64,000 nt of DNA from Ehretia macrophylla (lineage: Eukaryota; Streptophyta; Magnoliopsida; Boraginales; Ehretiaceae). How positions within the stretch are numbered: the stretch's first letter is position 1; every line of letters begins with the position of its first letter. The DNA is taken from NCBI GenBank assembly GCA_037974665.1, contig CM075765.1, positions 13,883,501-13,947,500 on the forward strand. Reading direction: 5' to 3'. This document shows, in pieces, positions 22,284 to 33,600 of the stretch. A model generated the notes under the pieces. The model was not told the DNA's origin. It made no database searches and saw only the letters and a list, made by a program, of their open reading frames with translations. Position numbers and translations under genes: made by a program.

Positions 22284-23495
22284 ATGATGATAAGTGGGAA
22301 TTTGCTTGAAGATGTGATGATGAACATATTGACAAGGCTTCCCGCAAAATGTCTAGTGCGACTCAAGAGTGTCTGCAAATCTTGGCAGGCTCTGGTGGCA
22401 GATCCCAATTTCATAGACAAACACTTTGAAACCAGAGCTCGTATAACTAAAAATAGTTGTATCCTCGTTGCACGTCAAACCGTGCCTGAAATTCTTTGCG
22501 ACATCGATATGGAGGATGTTGTACTTTCTCTGATTATTCATGACGACGACGACGTCGACGAAAAAACAACAATCAGATGTGTTGATCTGGAGCTACCTCA
22601 ACTGGTCCCAAAAGGGTCACCCGACGATGTGTTGAGTGATGAGCGGGGCATATTTTGTGTTGCGTATATGGGACAACGTGACATTTTCGTTTTCAATCTT
22701 GCTACTAAAGAATTTAAGGCCCTTCCAACAAGTGATTATCCCAAAGAACCACCAAACACATGTCATTGGGAACATTTTCTTGCATTTGGTTTTGATCATA
22801 AAACGAATGATTATCAAGTGGTGAAAATTTGGACTTTTCGCCATTTACCCCTGGATGGTGTACCGGCCTCATACTCGTATAAGGTACAACAATGCAGCCT
22901 GAAGAATGCTGATCAATCCTGGAAGGAGATCAATGTCACTGTTCCGCATGGTATCTTTACATCTGATCGTGAGGGCGGCTCCATTTATTTGAAAGGAAAA
23001 TTTTACTGGCGCTCCGCAGATTCTTGCTTGCCAGAGAGATTCTTTGTATATGATTTTAGCAATCAAACATTTGATGTGTTACAGTTGCCTGATCCACCCA
23101 CAGCAGGATTCATGGGCGATAATTATTACGGTTATTGGGCGGCGTGTGTTGCTTTCAATGATACCATTGCTTTGGTCAGTTTACCTATTCCGACCGATAA
23201 CTACCGCAGGGAGATTTGGTTAATGCAGGATGAACACCTCCAAGACCACGACGGTCGAGACCCGCGTGTTGTTGTTCATGTGTCTTGGGCTAAATTTATG
23301 ACTACAGACATGCTAGCGACAAATATCACGGTAGCGGGATCTTGGAAGAATGGTCAATGTTTACTTGTTTGTGATGACAATTATAAGCTTCTTTCCATCA
23401 ATTTGTGTACCCAAGAAATTACAGATCTTGAGATTGAGTTGGATGATTCGATACCACCTCTTGTTTATAATGAGAATCTATCCAGTTTTACTTAG
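22284..23495 (+). CDS. S-locus F-box-like protein (SLF/SFB family)
   Basis: 403-residue single-exon ORF; I use the first ATG at 22284 (a second ATG follows at once). Residues ~6-47 form an F-box (LLEDVMMNILTRLPAKCLVRLK..CKSWQALVADPNF), the part that binds SKP1 in an SCF ubiquitin ligase. The rest is an F-box-associated domain with family landmarks HFLAFGFDHKTNDYQVVKIW, GSIYLKGKFYWRS, FFVYDFSNQTFDVLQLPDPP and REIWLMQD. An acidic patch HDDDDVDE lies near residue 85. Length, intronless structure and FBA pattern match SLF/SFB proteins, the pollen factors that recognise non-self S-RNases. An RNase T2 gene lies 1.5 kb downstream on the same strand. Many plant F-box/FBA proteins share this architecture, so S-locus function is inferred from context. 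The frame is intact. Confidence 0.88.
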   Translation: MMISGNLLEDVMMNILTRLPAKCLVRLKSVCKSWQALVADPNFIDKHFETRARITKNSCILVARQTVPEILCDIDMEDVVLSLIIHDDDDVDEKTTIRCVDLELPQLVPKGSPDDVLSDERGIFCVAYMGQRDIFVFNLATKEFKALPTSDYPKEPPNTCHWEHFLAFGFDHKTNDYQVVKIWTFRHLPLDGVPASYSYKVQQCSLKNADQSWKEINVTVPHGIFTSDREGGSIYLKGKFYWRSADSCLPERFFVYDFSNQTFDVLQLPDPPTAGFMGDNYYGYWAACVAFNDTIALVSLPIPTDNYRREIWLMQDEHLQDHDGRDPRVVVHVSWAKFMTTDMLATNITVAGSWKNGQCLLVCDDNYKLLSINLCTQEITDLEIELDDSIPPLVYNENLSSFT

Positions 23496-24729
23496 ATCGG
23501 ATCGCATACTTGGTCACCTAGTATCCACCATATGAGGGAAAGATTGGAGTAACGTGGAGCCAAAGTGGCATGGTCGTCGGGAGCGGACTTGGGGGATTAG
23601 TTAAGAATCTTGTTGGCTCAAACCAAGTGGTACTTTAACCACTTCTATTGATATATAAAATGTATTTATTAGTACAATTTGGGAGATCATTTGCTATTTA
23701 TTCATTGCTATTCTTCGCGTTTTGTAGTCTCATATATATATAAATATATATTGGCTAAGCCTCATTTATATATCTTTTGTAATTTTAGTTTTCTACTTCC
23801 TAATAACTAACTCTTATGGTGAAAATTAAGACATACATGACATTTCCTACAATAATCTCTCTTAGCGAATAACAATAACTCATTTTATATCCTTTCTATC
23901 TGTCCCAAAATGGGGATAGAAAATAATTAAAGTAACTTCCATCCCACATGTTTCTCATAATACATTGCTATCAACTTCTTGACCTAAAAAAAAGTACACC
24001 AAAAATATTTCTTTAAACAAAGGTATTTACAACAAGGTCCGCCACAACTAGGCTACTAAATTTGCACAAAGTTTTAAATTACATACAAATTTTTTTTTCA
24101 TTTCAAATCGACCACTGAATATAACTTTTTATTCCACTAAACAATTTACACTAAGGTAAATTATGCCACAGGCAAGCTACATTTTTTTAGTTTTTCAATT
24201 TAATTTCAACGAATTTTTAATTTTGGTTGAGTAAAATTATCATTAAGTGTCACATTATTTCAATAATATAAATAGGGCAAATTAGGTCATACTTTTGGTT
24301 TAATTTCTCTTGTCGGCGCAATACTTGCAAGAATATGTTATTCTTGGTGGATTGTATTGTGTATTCCTCTAGCTATATCTAGAGAAGACTCTCTTGTACC
24401 CATTATTTGTTGATAGTGAAAGTTTTTGGGTGGACTTCGGTCCCGTGGTTTTTCCTCTTCATATTGAGGAAGTTTTTCACATTAAAATCTTAGTGTTGCT
24501 CTACTTTTTTTGAAATTTCAGATTTGTGTATTGTGTGTGTTGGCCCTATTTGTTGCTTCCTAACAGGTTTACATAAGGGGGAGGTGTTTTTCAGCTGTAC
24601 ATTTGTTATTATTTCTCTAATTTGTGTTTTGATTTCGGGTTTCCTCCCAATAAATTGGACCAGCAAAATAAGAAAACCTATACTTCCTAACCCTCTTTAT
24701 CCTTTCCTGTTTTTCCTGGTTTACTTGGA
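23496..24729. other. Intergenic between F-box gene and RNase duplication
   Basis: AT-rich, with no gene. 24290-24590 resembles the 3' part of a copia LTR (TGGACTTCGGTCCCGTGG; TTCACATTAAAATCTTAGTG), the layout of Tnt1/Retrofit-type LTR ends, but I cannot define borders or a partner LTR. The remainder, including the F-box 3' UTR, shows nothing recognisable. Homology with the left end of the window starts at 24730. Confidence 0.45.
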
Positions 24730-24960
24730 AGCCAATAAACCACAAAAGGGATAGATGCACATGTATAGTATGGTAAAGTGGTCTTCTTATATATAGTAAT
24801 TATTCATTGCATTGCATGTGAACATCACATCATACTTGATCTTCTTACATATTATCTTCTTTAATTTTAATTGGCTGACGAGTCTTAATTAGGATTTTTT
24901 TTAATTGTGTCTTCTTAATTAATTGAAACTTAAGTATGCATCCAATTATACTTCTGTCCC

Positions 24961-24967
24961 TATAAAA
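24961..24967 (+). promoter_or_regulatory. TATA box of RNase T2 copy 2
   Basis: TATAAAA about 68 bp upstream of the ATG at 25029, in a context almost identical to copy 1. This spacing predicts transcription from about 24991-24998 with a ~35-nt leader. Confidence 0.65.
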
Positions 24968-25028
24968 ACCCAGCACAAATTACAATATCTTCAAGTCTGA
25001 AATGTTAAAGTACCAAATGATATCCACA

Positions 25029-26190
25029 ATGAAGTCTGTAACTCTCCTTCTGATCATGTGCTTCTTTTTCTGTTGTTGCTACAGCTAGCCAACTCAGCAG
25101 CCATCTGGGTATCGGCTAGCTCAACTTTGGCCTGCTGCATTTTGTAATTTTAGCGTTATTTGTAATAGGACCAAATTGAACAAAGTAATAAACTTTACTA
25201 TCCATGGCCTGTGGCCATATGACTCCAAGGGTAAATCGATTCCTCCACCATGCCAAGGGTCTAAATTCAACGTTTCGATGGTGAGTGACATAGTTTAATA
25301 TTGCAATTTTTTTCGCATTTTTGATTGTTTTTGCATTCTACAATACTTCATGTTAATCAAAAGTATGTAAATATAGGCAAATCAAGGCCTATTATAATTA
25401 ATTTTTCCCTTTATCTCTTGATCATTTTGTGATGAACACGGAGTAAACTTGCATATTTCATTCTACTCATTGTTATATATACAAATCAAGCATACAATAT
25501 ATCTTTAAAAATATATTTAACTAACTAATTATATAATATTGTTTGATCATGATCCACAGGTTGAGAATATTAGGACTGAACTTAACAAGGCATGGCCTAA
25601 TTACTTCGGTATCCGGGATACGAGAAATGAAAAGTTCTGGAGATACGAATGGAAAAAACATGGAAGATGCTCTGAGAGTTTGCTCGATCAGAAGAGTTAC
25701 TTTGAGATTGCCCTCCACCTGAAGAACAAGTTTGATATTTTCGAGACGCTGCAAGATGCTGGTATGTTATATAGACTACTAGTAATTATTAATTCTGTCT
25801 TAATTCAGTTTTCGATCGAGCTAGCTAGCTAGCATTTGATATTGCTAGAATCAATATAATTTTAATTTGAGTGGCACATACACAACATTTCTATCTAATA
25901 AATAAATATTATGTTTTGCATGAGAAAATTATTCAGGAAATATATATGTAGGTATTCTTCCAGTTGATCAGAGCTATAGTCCTCAAGATGTTTTTGATGC
26001 TATCAGCAAGAAGCTAAACTTTGAGCCCGAGTTAAGATGCCAAGAGAATGCTAATGGAAAGTTATTGTTAAAGGAGGTTTACTTGTGCGTTGATCAACTT
26101 GGGCAACAATTCGTGAATTGCGGCTTCAAAGGCAAATCGTGTTTCCTTCCTCAATACTCTAATCATGTTGTCTTCAAAGCAATGACCTAA
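25029..26190 (+). pseudogene. RNase T2 of S-RNase type, copy 2 (stop in signal peptide)
   Basis: Three exons: 25029-25280, 25560-25761 and 25952-26190. Both introns are GT-AG and all phases agree; 230 residues would be encoded. The first catalytic motif FTIHGLWP and the second, FWRYEWKKHGRC, both keep their histidines; the usual KHGTC reads KHGRC. Threonine in FTIHGLWP is the S-RNase form (S-like enzymes usually have FGIHGLWP). WPAAFC, three N-glycosylation sequons (NFS, NFT, NVS) and the C-terminal EVYLCVD/VNC cysteines fit a secreted T2 RNase. Intron 1 lies between the two catalytic motifs, the conserved S-RNase position. The defect is TAG at codon 20 (25086-25088), also present in copy 1. 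S-RNases degrade RNA in incompatible pollen tubes and are countered by SLF proteins. It is either a pseudogene or a gene with a different N-terminus. Confidence 0.85.
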
Positions 26191-27356
26191 CCTTAATTAG
26201 TAGCATGTATGACTAGGACTGCTTTTTAATAATTTAGTCAGAGTATAGATAATAGATAATTATAAGATTTTATCTGTCTTATTAAACAATGAAAGGGGCT
26301 GAAATTTATAAGTAAGCTCATTAACTATAGTATACCGCATAAAAATTAATTGTGTCGTCGTACGATTAATAATAAAAGATAAAAATAAAGCAACAACAAT
26401 ATAGATTAAATTCTTATTTGACCATACAAATCGCTACTCGAGAGTCATACTAAGAGAATTGGGATTATTGTATGAGAATTCAAAAGAAAACAAATAAATT
26501 AAGAAAATTAATTTGGGGTTGTCTAGATTAATTACTAAAAAGAATTAAGAATTGACTAATAACTTGTACTCATAACTAAACAAAAATTTAGGTTTTAGGG
26601 ATATTATGAAAAAAAAAAAAGTGATTTGGAATGATAGCTAGCTTTGATTACTCTAATCTATGCTAATGGAGATTGCCCAGTTATGCACGGATTGATTAGA
26701 CTACAAGCTCTAATCTTACAGGATTAATTAGTTTAAGTTGTTGGAGTATAACCTATCACTAGCGCATAGATTATCTTCCATTAGACTAAAAGATTGAAAA
26801 CCATTAGATGACATAATGAAATTAATCTTAACTCTACAATTTCCTTTCTTTTTTTTTCTTTTTTTTTTTTTTGTTTTTCGCATTCTTCTCCATCTCTCCT
26901 CTATTTCTCTCTCACACGACTGAAAAGTTCACGTTGCTCTGACAAATCTCATAGTTTCTCACGGATTCAAGATCTTATGCGTCAAGGCTTCAAGAAAAAG
27001 AGGGTTTGAAGTTTGCCTTAGGCGGCTGCAAGCTTATGCACATTGAGTTTTTGTTCCTGCTGATAGTTCTTCTATTGAGATTTTTTGTACATTGTTAAAG
27101 AAACAATCAATAAGAAACAGATGTTGTATTCTTGGTTTCAATGCTATATTTTCTTTTATGCAGTTTGTTAGTTTTTATGTCTCGTTTTCAGTTGTATGAT
27201 GGAACTTTGTTTATTCCAATCACAAAGATCTAAAATTGCATTATACTTATCATTATTTATCACTTATGCATTTTAATAATATGATAGGAAGGTGTTTCAC
27301 AGAAAAATTACATCTGATGGTGTGTGCTTTTTTTTTTTTTTTTTTTTTTTGGGAAG
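26191..27356. other. RNase 3' flank
   Basis: AT-rich, shared with 1144-2488 in copy 1. AATAAA-like signals occur around 26370-26390 and could end the RNase transcript. No other gene is visible. A poly-T run lies at 27328-27350. Confidence 0.5.
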
Positions 27357-28222
27357 CAAGGGCAGAGTCAGGCATTGGGGGTCAATGTAGGCACCCGATG
27401 TCTGGCTCTGCCTTTGACAGTGATACATTCAGTAACAAACGGTTCAGAGACACTCATTTATACATAAACTAATATTTAATTTATGTACATTATAACAATA
27501 ATAAAATATAAGCACTAAAGTACATACAAAGTGTTCAAAACATGACTCTCCTTGTACAATAATGATAATAGAGAAGAATAAATTACTATAGTAATACAAG
27601 AAGTATCATGCATCAATTAAAATAAATATATAAAAATAAACCAAAACAAGCTCACAATAACACACATAGAGAAATTATATATGTAATTACACCCCTAAAA
27701 ATGCACAAAATTAAAGAATAAATTCAACAAATAAAATTCCTTCTTCTGTGTAATATAGTTAAACTTCTTTCAGTATATGAAACACGACAACAAACCATCC
27801 AAATTAGTTTACAATTTTATTGAGAGAAAAAAAAATTTACAACAAGTAAATCACGCCTTTTTCTTTTATAACTTTTACATAGATCATCAGTCTCAAAGTT
27901 TATGATATGAATTTTATAATTACACCAAAAATGCAAGAACCGGTTACGAATGAAGTCAAACTAATAGAGTGATAGATATAATGACTAATATAAAGTTACC
28001 ATGCTAAATAATTCAAGTTGCGAGTTTCTATATATTTACATAGTAAACTTGAATTGGAAAATAATAAGTGTAGCATGATACTTAAATTTATAAAATTAGT
28101 TGAGTATATACTTGCAGCTCTAAAAAAAATCAGCTATAACAAAAAAAATAGGTGCATCTATTTTTTCAATTAAATAAATGTACATGCATGCACTGGGGCC
28201 TATATATTTAGCTCCGCCGAGG
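27357..28222. mobile_element. hAT-like non-autonomous element, copy 2
   Basis: 866 bp, matching 2489-3351. It starts CAAGGGCAGAGTCAGG and ends in the inverse of CTCGGCGGAGC. Its flanks TTGGGAAG and TAGGAAAG are decayed forms of the copy-1 target duplication. It is non-coding. Confidence 0.68.
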
Positions 28223-28230
28223 TAGGAAAG

Positions 28231-28683
28231 TAAGAGAGTTTCATTATATTAAAAATATTTACAGTGTACAAAATGGTGTCTAGCACCAACTAAACTAGGA
28301 AGCAAGAAATTGGTCCCATACTTTACAAATAGCTCTATTCAAAAAATTGTTTTTATATTTTTTTTCCTATATACAATTTGTATTTTAAAGTCAAATTTAA
28401 TTTTACTAAATATTTGTTCTTGAGTAAGAATTTTTTATTGAAAGATGCGCTTGTTCCTCTTTCTCCAAAGGTGGTACATGGAAGCACCCAAAAAGAGCTT
28501 GATAACAGTCGCTTGAAGAGATATACAATCACAATTGCGAACAATTTCCATCCATCTCATAGGACAATTGCACAATTTGAGACCCATTTTCCAAATTCTC
28601 CTCATAAAAGAACACTCAAAGAAAATGTAATTTCTAGTCTCGGTGACAACATGGTAGAAGGAACAGTGATGGTTTACCTGCAT
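28231..28683 (-). pseudogene. LINE 3' end (zf-RVT), copy 2
   Basis: Minus strand. Readable zf-RVT and tail: NYIFFECSFMRRIWKMGLKL and LFLGASMYHLWRKRNKRIF, typical of plant LINE C-termini. It is the counterpart of 3360-3802. The TRIM at 28684-29259 separates it from its upstream half. Stops remain, so it is a relic. Confidence 0.8.
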
Positions 28684-28933
28684 TGTAAGACCCCGAACCA
28701 ACACCCCCACGCCTGCAGGATACTCCTTGGACTTAGGGCCCAAGCGAGCACCGAGGCCGTAGCGAGTGGGCCAGGAAGCGCACTATGCACGTATTGTCCG
28801 CTTTGGAGCCCATACTCCTCACGGTTTTGTCGCCTCCCAGCCACTGCCAGAAAAACGCGCGTACACGATACAAGGAGACATCCCCTTATATCAAGAAGCC
28901 CAAAGACCTCCGCATCCGATGTAGGATATTACA
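28684..28933 (-). repeat. TRIM 3' LTR
   Basis: 250 bp; differs from its partner at about a dozen positions by eye. GC-rich for this region, with AAAGCGGACAATACG on the minus strand, a segment common in plant TRIM LTRs. Confidence 0.9.
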
Positions 28934-29009
28934 CCCGCTCCCCCTTGGGGACCCAGCGTCCTCGCTAGCCTCGCTAGCCATGCGAACGCGTCGGCTATGA
29001 TACTACCTT

Positions 29010-29259
29010 TGTAACGCCCCGAACCAATACCCCCACGCCTGCAGGATACTCCCTGGACTTAGGGCCCAAGCGAGCACTGAGGCCGTAGCGAGTAGACCCG
29101 GAAGCGCACTATGCACGTATTGTCCGCTTTGGAGCCCATACTCCTCACGGTTTTGTCACCTCCCAGCCACTACCAGGAAAACGCGCGTACACGATACAAG
29201 GAGACATCCCCTTATATCAAGCAGCCCAAAGATCTCCGCATCCGATGTGGGATATTACA
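29010..29259 (-). repeat. TRIM 5' LTR
   Basis: 250-bp partner of 28684-28933, followed (minus strand) by the tRNA-Met-like primer site. Confidence 0.9.
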
Positions 29260-29264
29260 TGCAT

Positions 29265-30186
29265 TCCCCAAGAAAGAAGCCAATACTTTGTAGGTAGTCT
29301 ATATTGCCAAATAATCCATGTACAAAAAGCATGTTTGGGAGTTTGATACTTGAACCAAATAGCTTGAAACAAGTCCACAGCAAGTTGTCAATTTCTCACC
29401 ACCTTCCAGGCTGACTGCAAAGTAAATCTCCCATTCACATTACCAATCCATCTAATACCGACGTTGTTGGAGATCGATGAACTCAAACAAAGGGCAGTTC
29501 AGGGGCCAATGCCACTGACCGTCATAGATGTAATTGTTAACTTCAGGAAATAGATTAGAACCCGCTCCAATAATCTCTTCCTCTTGAACCAGATCGCTAA
29601 GAACTCCAAGAGGGTGCCACCAATCCAACCAAAATATATAGGGTGGAAAAATAAAGGGTTTGGCAATGTCTTTAAGTTTCAACAGCTTTTTCCAATTCCA
29701 TGAAGCAGAGTTAAGAGCATGAAAGAGCCACAAATTTGTTACTTTTCAAAAGGTAGTCATAAGCCCACCTCTCCCAAACATACTTATATCTAGTATGCAG
29801 ATGCCACAAATGTCTCATAATGACAGCAGTATTCGAGTCTTTGAGTTTTCTTAGCCCAATACCTCCTTCATCCAATTTCAGACACACTTTTGGCCAAGCA
29901 ATCATAGCTTTTTTCCCATTTTCCTCATTACCTGACCAGAGAAAGGCTGCTAACTACTTTTCAATGATTTCCAAGACCCCATTCGGAAGGAAGAAAGTCA
30001 TCGCCCAATAAGATGCTGATGCCCAACAAACGTGAGCCATTTGGGCGCCTGGTTAGAAATTTTCTGAATAAGGCCATCACAATCACTCCTATGAAGTTTC
30101 CTTGGTAGGAGTGGCACACCAAGGTATTTCATAGGCAATTTACAAAGGTTGAAACCAGTTAGGTGGAGCCCATCTGATGGTTTGTC
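29265..30186 (-). pseudogene. LINE reverse transcriptase fragment, copy 2
   Basis: Minus strand. 30180-29998 includes LPMKYLGVPLLPRKLHRSD, a hallmark of the plant LINE reverse-transcriptase palm/thumb. 29905-29711 has IAWPKVCLKLDEGGIGLRKL. 29733-29452 continues to the zf-RVT region. Matches 14570-15531. Several frameshifts; the catalytic centre is absent. Confidence 0.8.
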
Positions 30187-31965
30187 ACAAGTTTTGTCAC
30201 CAAATGTCGTCGCCCAAGTCCTATGGAAAAAACTCGTAGCTAGAGGCATCTCTAGTTTTGTTGCTAATTTCGCCCCTCATTGCAATGTTATCGCTAATAG
30301 TCGTCGCTTAAATTGTCCCTAAGTTTTATCCATTTTTTCATAATATTTAAAATTAATAAAATATAGGAGATAAAAATAAATAGTTAGTAAACACAAAAGT
30401 TATATTAAATAACTTTCTAAAATTTTTACAAAAAATAGAAAATATTCAAAATATTTACAATATTCAACATAGAATATGTAAGTCTCTAATATAAAGCCAG
30501 AAATCGTTCATAGTTTTATAACATCATACAACATAGTAATAGCAAAACTAAGTCTAAACTACAAGGGGAACATAGTAGAAGATACAATCCTCATAACTTT
30601 GTAACACAATAATGGTTAAATTATAATTCAAGCATGAAAGTTGTGCCGAAAATACGAACAATTCCCAATCAGTAGGGTCAAAAGTTATATAATCCTGAAA
30701 ACCTTGACCAATAAAAAGTGTAACATGACTAATCAATCCAAAAAACCTGTGCCCAAAATACCAGCATATTAGTCCGAACAAATCCAATAGGTAGTAGGAT
30801 CAAGCACGTGCAACAAATCTACAAGAAAATATGAAAACATCAGTCTAAAATCTTTGCAAGTTGCATACATCTAGATCAGCTAGCTTAGAAACTCTAGCTT
30901 CTTATTCTTTTTCAACTGAAATCACTTAATTTTAGTTTAGCAATAAAGACACATACAAGGACCAGATAACTAGATTTTCTAATCTTGTTTATGGCTAATG
31001 ATTATATATGTATGTATATTAAAATTACAGAGTTACATTAGATAAAACTTCTCATAGAAAACATAAATCTTGCTTCAAGCAAAATTCTATCCACATAGTC
31101 AAATAACAAACTAACTAATAACTCTTTTACATTACTTACTTGTTTTGCCCCTGTGAAAACCACTTGTCTACTTTTGTTTCATGCTAAACTCATGTTGATC
31201 TAAAACAAAGATATATGCATTGTCCGCAATAGCACAATAAACTCTAACATTTCTTATGTTCCCCTTGCAAGACAAATATGACAAAGGTATGGAAAGTATA
31301 CAAGACAGAAGCAAAATGTTTGCACTTCAGGCTCATCAAATATCACTTCTACCATAGATTTCCACTAGGAGAAATGAAGAGGCAGTTGGTTTAGTTATAA
31401 GAGACTTAGTTGCTTGACTATTATAAAGCATTTTAAAGTTCAGTAGTCAGTCTAAATATAGAAGCAAAAAACCCAGGAAAGGACTTCAATGAATACTCCA
31501 AAGTTAGTAATGGTATCAATTTCCAAATACCTCCTATACACTAGCCATGTAGTATGTGAAAGAAATAAATAGTTTAAATTACTCATATCTCATAGTTACC
31601 CTGACTCTTAAGAGCAAATTATCTATGTGTAATAACTTCTGATAACTAAAATATATATCTATGTGAAAGTTTAAGATTCATGATCTAATGTCATATTTTA
31701 CATGTAATGAAAAAAGAAATTACCTTTCATCCAAACGGGATTTACACTTAGTCTAAACATAAAACTTGAAAAGAGTTAAAGGAAATAATTATATTATTTG
31801 TTCAATGATAAAACATATTGATAAATATGTCATCTTCAATTTTTATTAGATATTGATTGTAATTGCAAGAATTTCAAACTCAATTAAGATAGCTAAGCAT
31901 GGCTTGTACATTGAGTTTCAAATTTGCCGAGGTCAAGATAGTTGGAATTCATATGTTCATTGTGT

Positions 31966-31969
<4 letters not shown>

Positions 31970-31996
<27 letters not shown>
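31970..31996 (+). repeat. (GA)n microsatellite
   Basis: About 13 uninterrupted GA units. Confidence 0.9.
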
Positions 31997-31999
<3 letters not shown>

Positions 32000-32570
32000 A
32001 GGGGTTGGCGGCTGAGTTTCAAATCTGCTGAGGTCAAGATAATTGCAAGATAGTTGAAATTCATATGTTCTTCTCTAATTTCTCCTTGCTGCTCTAGTCT
32101 TTGTTTCATGACATAACAAACGAAATGGAAAGCACCATTACAAATCTAACAGAATAATATTATCTTAACTAAAAACAGTTATGCAATACATTTCACACTA
32201 GTATCTACATACAACCTCCCGACAACTTTATGCAATCAACAATAAGCTTTTCGCCACCACACTTTTATCAGTACCTCACTCACTTTCTATCCAAGCTAAC
32301 AACTGACATAGTAAGAACATGTAACAATTAAACCCGCAAAACTCATATTTTATACTCAGTCACATATGTGCATAATAGAAACAGTTAATAAAACAAATTT
32401 TTACCAACTATGAACCTAATACAATGAATCAGCTTTAACTATCAATGTACAGACAACTATAAACAATAGAATCTCATTACCCACTTTTGACAACAATCTA
32501 ATAGCTTCTATGAAGTAGCTCACAAATCAACCTTTAGAAATGAGCTCTACAAGAGAAAAACTCTTCATAT

Positions 32571-32757
32571 TTGTAATTTTTTGGTGGTCGAGGGGGTCGA
32601 CCTACTGGGTCGGCCTACTAGGTCAACTGGTTGTTACAAAAAAAGAACCGATCAACCTTGCAGGTCGATGCCCTCAACCTGTTGCATCGATCGGTTCCTT
32701 TTTTTAATAACAGGTCACCCTAGTAGGTCGACCTCCTCGACCACCAAAAAATCACAA
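32571..32757. repeat. ~187-bp hairpin with GTCGACC motifs
   Basis: Inverted repeat with arms of about 85-90 bp. The left arm starts TTGTAATTTTTTGGTGGTCG and the right arm ends with its near complement. The outer ~25 bp pair almost perfectly; inside, GGTCGACCTACT and GAACCGATC pair again across the centre near 32664. It is GC-rich within AT-rich DNA. It could be a small fold-back element, and RNA from it would form a long stem. No protein is likely. Confidence 0.8.
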
Positions 32758-33600
32758 ATCACAGATTAATCGCGAACCATAAAAATAAAAAAAAAGGCAA
32801 TCAATTAATCATTTTAACTCCTATTATTCACAAAAATATTGAGCACAAATCACATAATGAAACCTAGAAAGGAAAAAAATGAAAATAGTAATAATACATT
32901 TGTCTTTTTGAGAAGTTGTAATAATACATTTGTCAAGTTCTTATATCTGTAATCGTGGATGCTAAGTATATTTCTTAAATTTAATCACAAAATAGAAATA
33001 CCTTTAAAGTTTACCTACAAAACCAAAGTCAATTAAGAATAAGTGAGAGTTTTAAACAGAATAGCACTTGGTTTAAACTTCAAGAAGACAAGCCTTGAAT
33101 ATTCAATTAGTTTACCAAGAACTTACTTGGAAAATGGCATAGGAAGGGGTGATGAAGGAGAAAGATGATTGAACGGCACCAGAGAAGTCGGAGGAGAGGA
33201 CGGCTTGGATGAGCTTACACTAGAGGTTGTAGGTAGAGCTAGCGGAAGCTTCTAGATCGCCACTAAGTTACTCAGCTGTCCACTCATCGCTTGAGCCTTT
33301 GCAAACGAATCATGTGTGTGTGTCTTCTTGCTGGTCAGCTTTTATCATCGTGTGTGAGAGAGGAGAATGAGATAAATTTTAGGTTTAAAGACAGAGAAAG
33401 AGAAAGAGAGCATGCGAGAGAAATTGGGGCAAAATTATGTCACGACAAACTATAAGAAAAAAAAGATGTACGAAAATTGTTTCATGCTTTACAAATTATC
33501 GTTTTAGGTATAGAAAAATAGTTTTTATATTTTTTAAAAGATAAAAGATGAGCATAATTAACTTAATTTAAAAACATAGTTATAAATAAAAATTTAATAT

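Larger units (their letters stand above)
28684..29259 (-). mobile_element. TRIM (miniature LTR retrotransposon)
   Basis: 576 bp: two 250-bp direct LTRs around a 76-bp core, with a perfect 5-bp target duplication TGCAT (28679-28683 and 29260-29264). Read on the minus strand, each LTR starts TGTAATATCC(C/T)ACATCGGATG and ends in TTACA. A primer-site-like GGTAGTATCATAGCC follows the 5' LTR (29010-29259), and a polypurine run AAGGGGGAGCGGG precedes the 3' LTR. It encodes nothing and must have used proteins from another element. The unoccupied site exists at 14566-14590. Confidence 0.93.
24730..30186 (+). repeat. Segmental duplication, copy 2
   Basis: Direct repeat of 1-3802 plus 14570-15531. It contains the better-preserved RNase T2 gene, the hAT-like element and the minus-strand LINE, with a TRIM (28684-29259) where copy 1 is unoccupied. 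Homology ends within LINE sequence at about 30186, next to CACTA-like DNA. The F-box gene lies between the two direct copies. Confidence 0.93.

Noticed and set aside
22353..23066. Minus-strand ORFs opposite the F-box gene
   Set aside because: Shadows of the F-box coding frame with no domains.
28684..29259. Retrozyme or Cassandra-type element
   Set aside because: No hammerhead core (CTGATGA...GAAA) and no 5S rRNA promoter motifs on either strand of the LTRs.
32581..32769. 62-codon ORF over the hairpin
   Set aside because: It is a by-product of the inverted repeat; both strands are equally open and no homology is evident.
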